A stretch of DNA of 64,000 nucleotides from positions 62,001-126,000 of the forward strand of contig CAZIRF010000002.1 of assembly GCA_964541755.1 (NCBI GenBank), read 5' to 3'. Of the stretch, positions 60,287 through 64,000 are shown piece by piece. Below the pieces are notes generated by a model. It had not been told where the DNA came from. It searched no databases and saw only the letters and a list, made by a program, of their open reading frames with translations. Numbering within the stretch: position 1 is the stretch's first letter; every line of letters starts with the position of its first letter. Origin of the DNA: CAZIRF01 sp964541755. Its GTDB lineage: Bacteria; Spirochaetota; Spirochaetia; Treponematales; Breznakiellaceae. The translations under genes were made by a program, and so were the position numbers.

Positions 60287-60903
60287 GGGCATTAACCGCA
60301 CGACAACAAGAATTTCTCAGCTATATCTGTTCATTTATTGATGAGCATAACTATCCCCCTACCATCCGGGAAATGGCAGCTCGCTTTTCGGTATCGGTAA
60401 AGGGTGCATATGATCATGTTCTGGCCCTAAAGAAAAAAGGCTTTATCAATTATGATGGCAAAAGATCTCGCGCCATAGAAATTATCAAAAATGATAACTC
60501 CGAAGAAGAGCTCGACGACAGCCGTCGGGTAGCCGAAATTCCAATAATGGGAGATGTAGCTGCCGGTAAGCCAATTATGTCGGAAGAAAATCGCGAAGGA
60601 TCGGTACTCGTACCATGGGCAGTTCTCAAAACCGGCTGTCAATACTTTGCCATGCGCGTTCACGGTGACTCAATGACCGGCGCAGGAATATTCCCCGATG
60701 ATATCGTCGTTATCGAAAAAACAGAAAATGTACGCAACAACGATATTGTTGTTGCCGTTTTGGATGATAGGGTAACCATTAAAAGATTTTTTCGCGAGAG
60801 CACCAGAATTTGCCTGCAACCGGAAAACAGTGCTTACAAGCCTATCTATTGCCAGGATATCAGACTGATAGGTAAGCTTTCTTACCTTATTCGTTTGTAT
60901 TGA
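60283..60903 (+). CDS. lexA: LexA repressor
   Basis: 206 residues. N-terminal winged helix (TIREMAARFSVSVKGAYDHVLALKKKG), self-cleavage site Ala94-Gly95, and catalytic Ser130 (HGDSM) and Lys167 (VTIKRFF), so cleavage and SOS induction should work. It overlaps the ntrX stop by 4 bp and is followed by holA. No LexA operator was identified upstream, which fits transcription from an operon promoter rather than autoregulation. Confidence 0.96.
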   Translation: MRALTARQQEFLSYICSFIDEHNYPPTIREMAARFSVSVKGAYDHVLALKKKGFINYDGKRSRAIEIIKNDNSEEELDDSRRVAEIPIMGDVAAGKPIMSEENREGSVLVPWAVLKTGCQYFAMRVHGDSMTGAGIFPDDIVVIEKTENVRNNDIVVAVLDDRVTIKRFFRESTRICLQPENSAYKPIYCQDIRLIGKLSYLIRLY

Positions 60904-60913
60904 CGGGGTCTGT

Positions 60914-61897
60914 ATGGCAAAAGGAACGTGTTTTATTTACGCAGGACCGGAACTCGGAGAAAAGCAGGATGCCATACAGGCGATCCGCGGCAAGCTTGCC
61001 AAGAGTAGTGGTAACCCGGCTGAAGAACATCGATATTACATCAGTGAAACTGACGTATCTCTAATCGTCAGCGACATACAAAATGCAAGCTTATTTTCTG
61101 ATACCAGACTGTTTTTGGTTTTCGGAGCGGATGAAATCAAGAAAAAAGACGACACTACTCTTTTTTCATCCTGCATTAAAAACATACCCGACGATACCGT
61201 TCTTTTACTCATTACCGATACCAATGGTATTGATAAAAAAATTGAACAAATTATTCCAAAGGATAATAAAAAGATTTTTTGGGAGCTCTTTGAAAATCGA
61301 AAGAGCGCATGGATACGGGATTTTTTGGGAAAGGCCGGATTCAAGATTGATAATGACGCCATAGATGCCATCCTGGAACTCGTAGAAAACAATACTGATT
61401 CTCTTCGACAAGAATTGGGACGATTTCCTCTGTTTTTTCAAACAGGAAGCATGATATCCGCAGAAGATGTCGAAAAAGTTTTGGCACACACTCGCCAAGA
61501 ATCGGCGTTTACACTATTTTCTGCCATAGCCGAACGAGACTGCTGCCGCGCGATTGATATTGTTCAAACGCTTCTGGCATCCAAAGAAGCCCCCGTTCAA
61601 ATATTGGCTGGACTCAATTGGTGTTTCAAACGCCTCCAAGACTATCTTTTACTCAAAGAAACAGGGAAGCTCAATGATTTCGAATTGAGAAAAGCAGGTA
61701 TCACCACAAAGAGGGCGCAATCCGATTACCAAGCTGCAAGCCGACACTACGACAGCGCCATGTGTCGCCTTGCCCGGCGTATGTTATCAGCCTATGATAT
61801 TCAATTCCGTTCCACTGCGGGTCCTCTCGAAAAGACCCGCATGGAAATTTTGATAGTTACTCTTTTGGATCCCCAGCTGCTATCTACCGCGTGTTAA
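60914..61897 (+). CDS. holA: DNA polymerase III delta subunit
   Basis: 327 residues. Matches the clamp-loader delta subunit: N-terminal FIYAGPELGEKQDAIQAIRG, the region DTVLLLITDTNGIDKKI, the middle domain LELVENNTDSLRQELGRFPLF and the C-terminal collar domain with QILAGLNWCFKRLQDYL. It opens the sliding clamp for loading. Starts 11 bp after lexA and overlaps the convergent antiporter gene by 14 bp. Confidence 0.92.
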   Translation: MAKGTCFIYAGPELGEKQDAIQAIRGKLAKSSGNPAEEHRYYISETDVSLIVSDIQNASLFSDTRLFLVFGADEIKKKDDTTLFSSCIKNIPDDTVLLLITDTNGIDKKIEQIIPKDNKKIFWELFENRKSAWIRDFLGKAGFKIDNDAIDAILELVENNTDSLRQELGRFPLFFQTGSMISAEDVEKVLAHTRQESAFTLFSAIAERDCCRAIDIVQTLLASKEAPVQILAGLNWCFKRLQDYLLLKETGKLNDFELRKAGITTKRAQSDYQAASRHYDSAMCRLARRMLSAYDIQFRSTAGPLEKTRMEILIVTLLDPQLLSTAC

Positions 61898-64000
61898 ACA
61901 GAGAGACCACCTCTTCGGCGTTCTTGGCAGCCATGATGTCAGTACGCAATTGATCATCCTTAAGCACCCCGCCAATAGCAGACAGAAATTGAATATGTGG
62001 GCCGGATATCTTCTTGGGTGATACAATCATAATGAATAAACGGCACGGCGCTCCATCGATTGATTCAAATTCAACCCCTTTTGCAGCAAGACCAACCGCG
62101 ACACTTACTTCCTTGATACCATCACTCTTTGCATGAGGTAACGCTATACCATGCTGCATCCCGGTACTCATGGTATGCTCCCGTTGCAATACATCTGCAA
62201 GTACTTGTGCACGATTCGATACTTTTCCGTTTGCCACAAGAATATCAATCAACTCACCAAGAATACCTTCTTTTGTCGTCGCTTTGAGATCAACACATAC
62301 GCCTTCTTTCTGAATCAATTTCAGAATGTCCTTGTCCGAACGACCATCCAAATCAGATAGTTCTTTGCGCATGGTTTCCGGGTCACTGTTGCTTTTCAAG
62401 CGGTCAATGGAATCATGAAGAGAAACAATTACTTCATATACAGCCGTTTTGATAAAGTTGAGGTCCTCTTTGTTTGTCTCGATTTGAACAATATTTTCCT
62501 CTTCCAAAATCGAGAGTGAAATATCACCTTTACGCGCTTGCGAGAGCCCTTCATCAATGTTCATCATTTGAACATAGAAACCTTCCATACGAAGATCCTT
62601 TAAAAGGATATCTACCACAAGATCTGCAATCTCATCGGAGGGGAACTCCCATCGTACACTTGCAGAAGTTCCTTCTTTCATCGCCTTCTTCATACCGGCA
62701 CCGGGTATTTTCAAACTAAAATTAAGAATGGGCGGCGCCAAAAGCGTCGTAACCAAGGTCATTAGTATTGTAATACCAAAGAGTTTTTCATCAAGAACAC
62801 CAACCGCGAGACCAATTCCGGCTATAATAAGGGCTACTTCACCACGGGGAACCATACCCGCACCAATACGAAAGGCCCCTTTCATATTGAATCCCAAGCT
62901 CAAGGCCGGAATACCACACCCAATTACCTTGGCCAAAATCGCGAGCACGCTATAAATACCGCCAATAACAAGTACCTCAACATTCATTATCTCTTTCACA
63001 TTGACGAGCATACCCATGACAGCAAAAAAGAGCGGTACAAAAAACTCATACAGACCATGTATACGTTCCTGAATTACAGCGGCGATATCGGTTTTTGAAA
63101 GAGAGAGACCGGCAATATAGGCACCTATTATCATGGCAAGACCCTGTTTTTCAAAGATCCCCGCAAGCAACAAAGCAATACCCAAAGCCATAACCGAGAA
63201 ATCATAGGAGTGTTTGAACTTTTTGAGCAATGCACCCAATTGCCGATAAAAAATGAGTCCCAATGCCGTGAAGCCCAGCCAAATTCCAAAAGCCTTCAAG
63301 GCAATCATGCCTATTTTAAAGCCGCTGATCGCCTCTGTGCTTCCTGCGCTTCCGGTTGACATGGCGACAATACCCATAACGACGGCCAGTAAAATAATAC
63401 CCAATACATCATCAAAAACGGCTGCAGCCAAGGTTGTAACACCTTCCGGACTATCCATTTTCTTTTGATCAGAGAGGATTCGAGCCGTAATACCTACAGA
63501 AGTGGCTGTCGACATAATTCCCAAGAACAGAGACAGGGGATCCATAAACGAGACATCAAAGGCAAAAACGGCAACCAAGGCACCCAGCACAAACGAGAAG
63601 ATCGCACCGCCAATACCAACGAGACCACCAGCAAGCGAATAGCGAAGGAACAGCCCAAGATCCGTTTCAAGACCCGATGCAAAAAGCAAAATGATTGAAG
63701 CAACAGTAGAAAATGCATAGAGTTCGGGACTTACCGCAAGAGCTTCGGACGCAACAGGGAAAATACCATGCGGGAAACCGGGAAGGGCGATACCCCCCAA
63801 TGCGAAAGGACCAATAACTATTCCGGCCAGCAACTCTCCCAAAACCGATGGAATGCCAAGTTTTTTGACCAATCCACCACCCAAACGTACCGCAAAAAGG
63901 ATAATACCGATCTGTAAAACCAAATTGGCCATTACCTCGGTAATGGACCCCGCCTCATTGGCAAAGAGCGTTCCCGCAACGAGAAGCAGAATGAGGGCCG
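61884..64000 (-). CDS. CPA2-type Na+/H+ (or K+/H+) antiporter with C-terminal PTS IIA domain, 5' end outside window
   Basis: At least 705 codons; the frame is open to the right edge and the residues before ATG 63932 (ALILLLVAGTLFA) look like a membrane segment or signal peptide, so the gene probably starts beyond 64000. Residues from 63932 give about 12 membrane segments of the KefB/NhaS type, then a linker with a helical region, and at the C-terminus a PTS EIIA fructose/nitrogen-type domain with the phospho-His motif GIALPHAK. The fusion suggests that transport is adjusted by phosphate from HPr. Convergent with holA. Confidence 0.9.
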   Translation of the reverse strand, partial: ALILLLVAGTLFANEAGSITEVMANLVLQIGIILFAVRLGGGLVKKLGIPSVLGELLAGIVIGPFALGGIALPGFPHGIFPVASEALAVSPELYAFSTVASIILLFASGLETDLGLFLRYSLAGGLVGIGGAIFSFVLGALVAVFAFDVSFMDPLSLFLGIMSTATSVGITARILSDQKKMDSPEGVTTLAAAVFDDVLGIILLAVVMGIVAMSTGSAGSTEAISGFKIGMIALKAFGIWLGFTALGLIFYRQLGALLKKFKHSYDFSVMALGIALLLAGIFEKQGLAMIIGAYIAGLSLSKTDIAAVIQERIHGLYEFFVPLFFAVMGMLVNVKEIMNVEVLVIGGIYSVLAILAKVIGCGIPALSLGFNMKGAFRIGAGMVPRGEVALIIAGIGLAVGVLDEKLFGITILMTLVTTLLAPPILNFSLKIPGAGMKKAMKEGTSASVRWEFPSDEIADLVVDILLKDLRMEGFYVQMMNIDEGLSQARKGDISLSILEEENIVQIETNKEDLNFIKTAVYEVIVSLHDSIDRLKSNSDPETMRKELSDLDGRSDKDILKLIQKEGVCVDLKATTKEGILGELIDILVANGKVSNRAQVLADVLQREHTMSTGMQHGIALPHAKSDGIKEVSVAVGLAAKGVEFESIDGAPCRLFIMIVSPKKISGPHIQFLSAIGGVLKDDQLRTDIMAAKNAEEVVSLFNTR

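Noticed and set aside
1..64000. CRISPR arrays, insertion sequences, prophage genes or rRNA operons
   Set aside because: No direct-repeat arrays, transposase motifs, phage genes or rRNA sequences were seen while reading the window.

Overview
The window looks like chromosomal DNA of a free-living or gut-associated spirochaete (Spirochaetales, Treponema/Spirochaeta grade); this is inferred from gene content, not from an rRNA. Supporting signs are double-membrane genes (lptA/B/C-like, lipoproteins with loose spirochaetal lipoboxes, a beta-barrel candidate), chemotaxis genes cheR-cheB, sigma-54 with an NtrY/NtrX pair, SpoIIE-type phosphatases, a bacterial RRM protein, HPr kinase and a regulatory PTS. 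No mobile element, CRISPR array or rRNA was seen; there is one tRNA-Leu(CAA).

Layout. 1-17 kb: housekeeping and envelope genes (NYN protein, RluA-type synthase, ptsI-der-rsm22, GerMN protein, ymdB and rny, pyrG-lptC-lptA-lptB, bifunctional nuclease, cheR-cheB, an RseC-like protein with a catalytically degenerate YmdB paralogue). 17-33 kb: TPR protein, Hsp20, rpoN-hpf, DUF1015, tRNA-Leu, a partner-switch signalling operon (two PP2C phosphatases, STAS, HATPase), grpE-dnaK-dnaJ and a methyl-cycle operon mtnN-luxS-metA. 33-37 kb: a large lipoprotein plus outer-membrane barrel candidate. 37-47 kb: a decayed SpoU methylase, thioesterase, ung and three cytoplasmic hemicellulose glycosidases (GH2 beta-mannosidase, GH36 alpha-galactosidase, GH115 alpha-glucuronidase). 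47-64 kb: RRM protein, TraB-DHH-TPR, an unrecognised 661-residue envelope protein, a GatB-asparaginase fusion, hprK-HPr-ntrY-ntrX-lexA-holA, and a Na+/H+ antiporter with a PTS IIA tail that runs off the window.

How genes work together. EI (ptsI), HPr, HPr kinase and the IIA domain on the antiporter form a phosphorelay with no sugar permease in view, which suggests regulation rather than uptake. RpoN and the NtrX activator, whose sigma-54 contact loop reads GAFTDA, form a second regulatory axis. The phosphatase/STAS/HATPase operon is a third.

Two points stand out. First, a single polypeptide joins a complete GatB-type module to an asparaginase I module, a covalent bacterial counterpart of archaeal GatE+GatD but with altered active-site residues in both halves. 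Second, at least eight genes have a sigma-70-type -10 box placed so that transcription should start at, or within 1-3 nt of, the start codon with no Shine-Dalgarno sequence, so leaderless mRNAs look common in this genome. Start codons were chosen from Shine-Dalgarno spacing or this promoter geometry and often differ from the longest reading frame.
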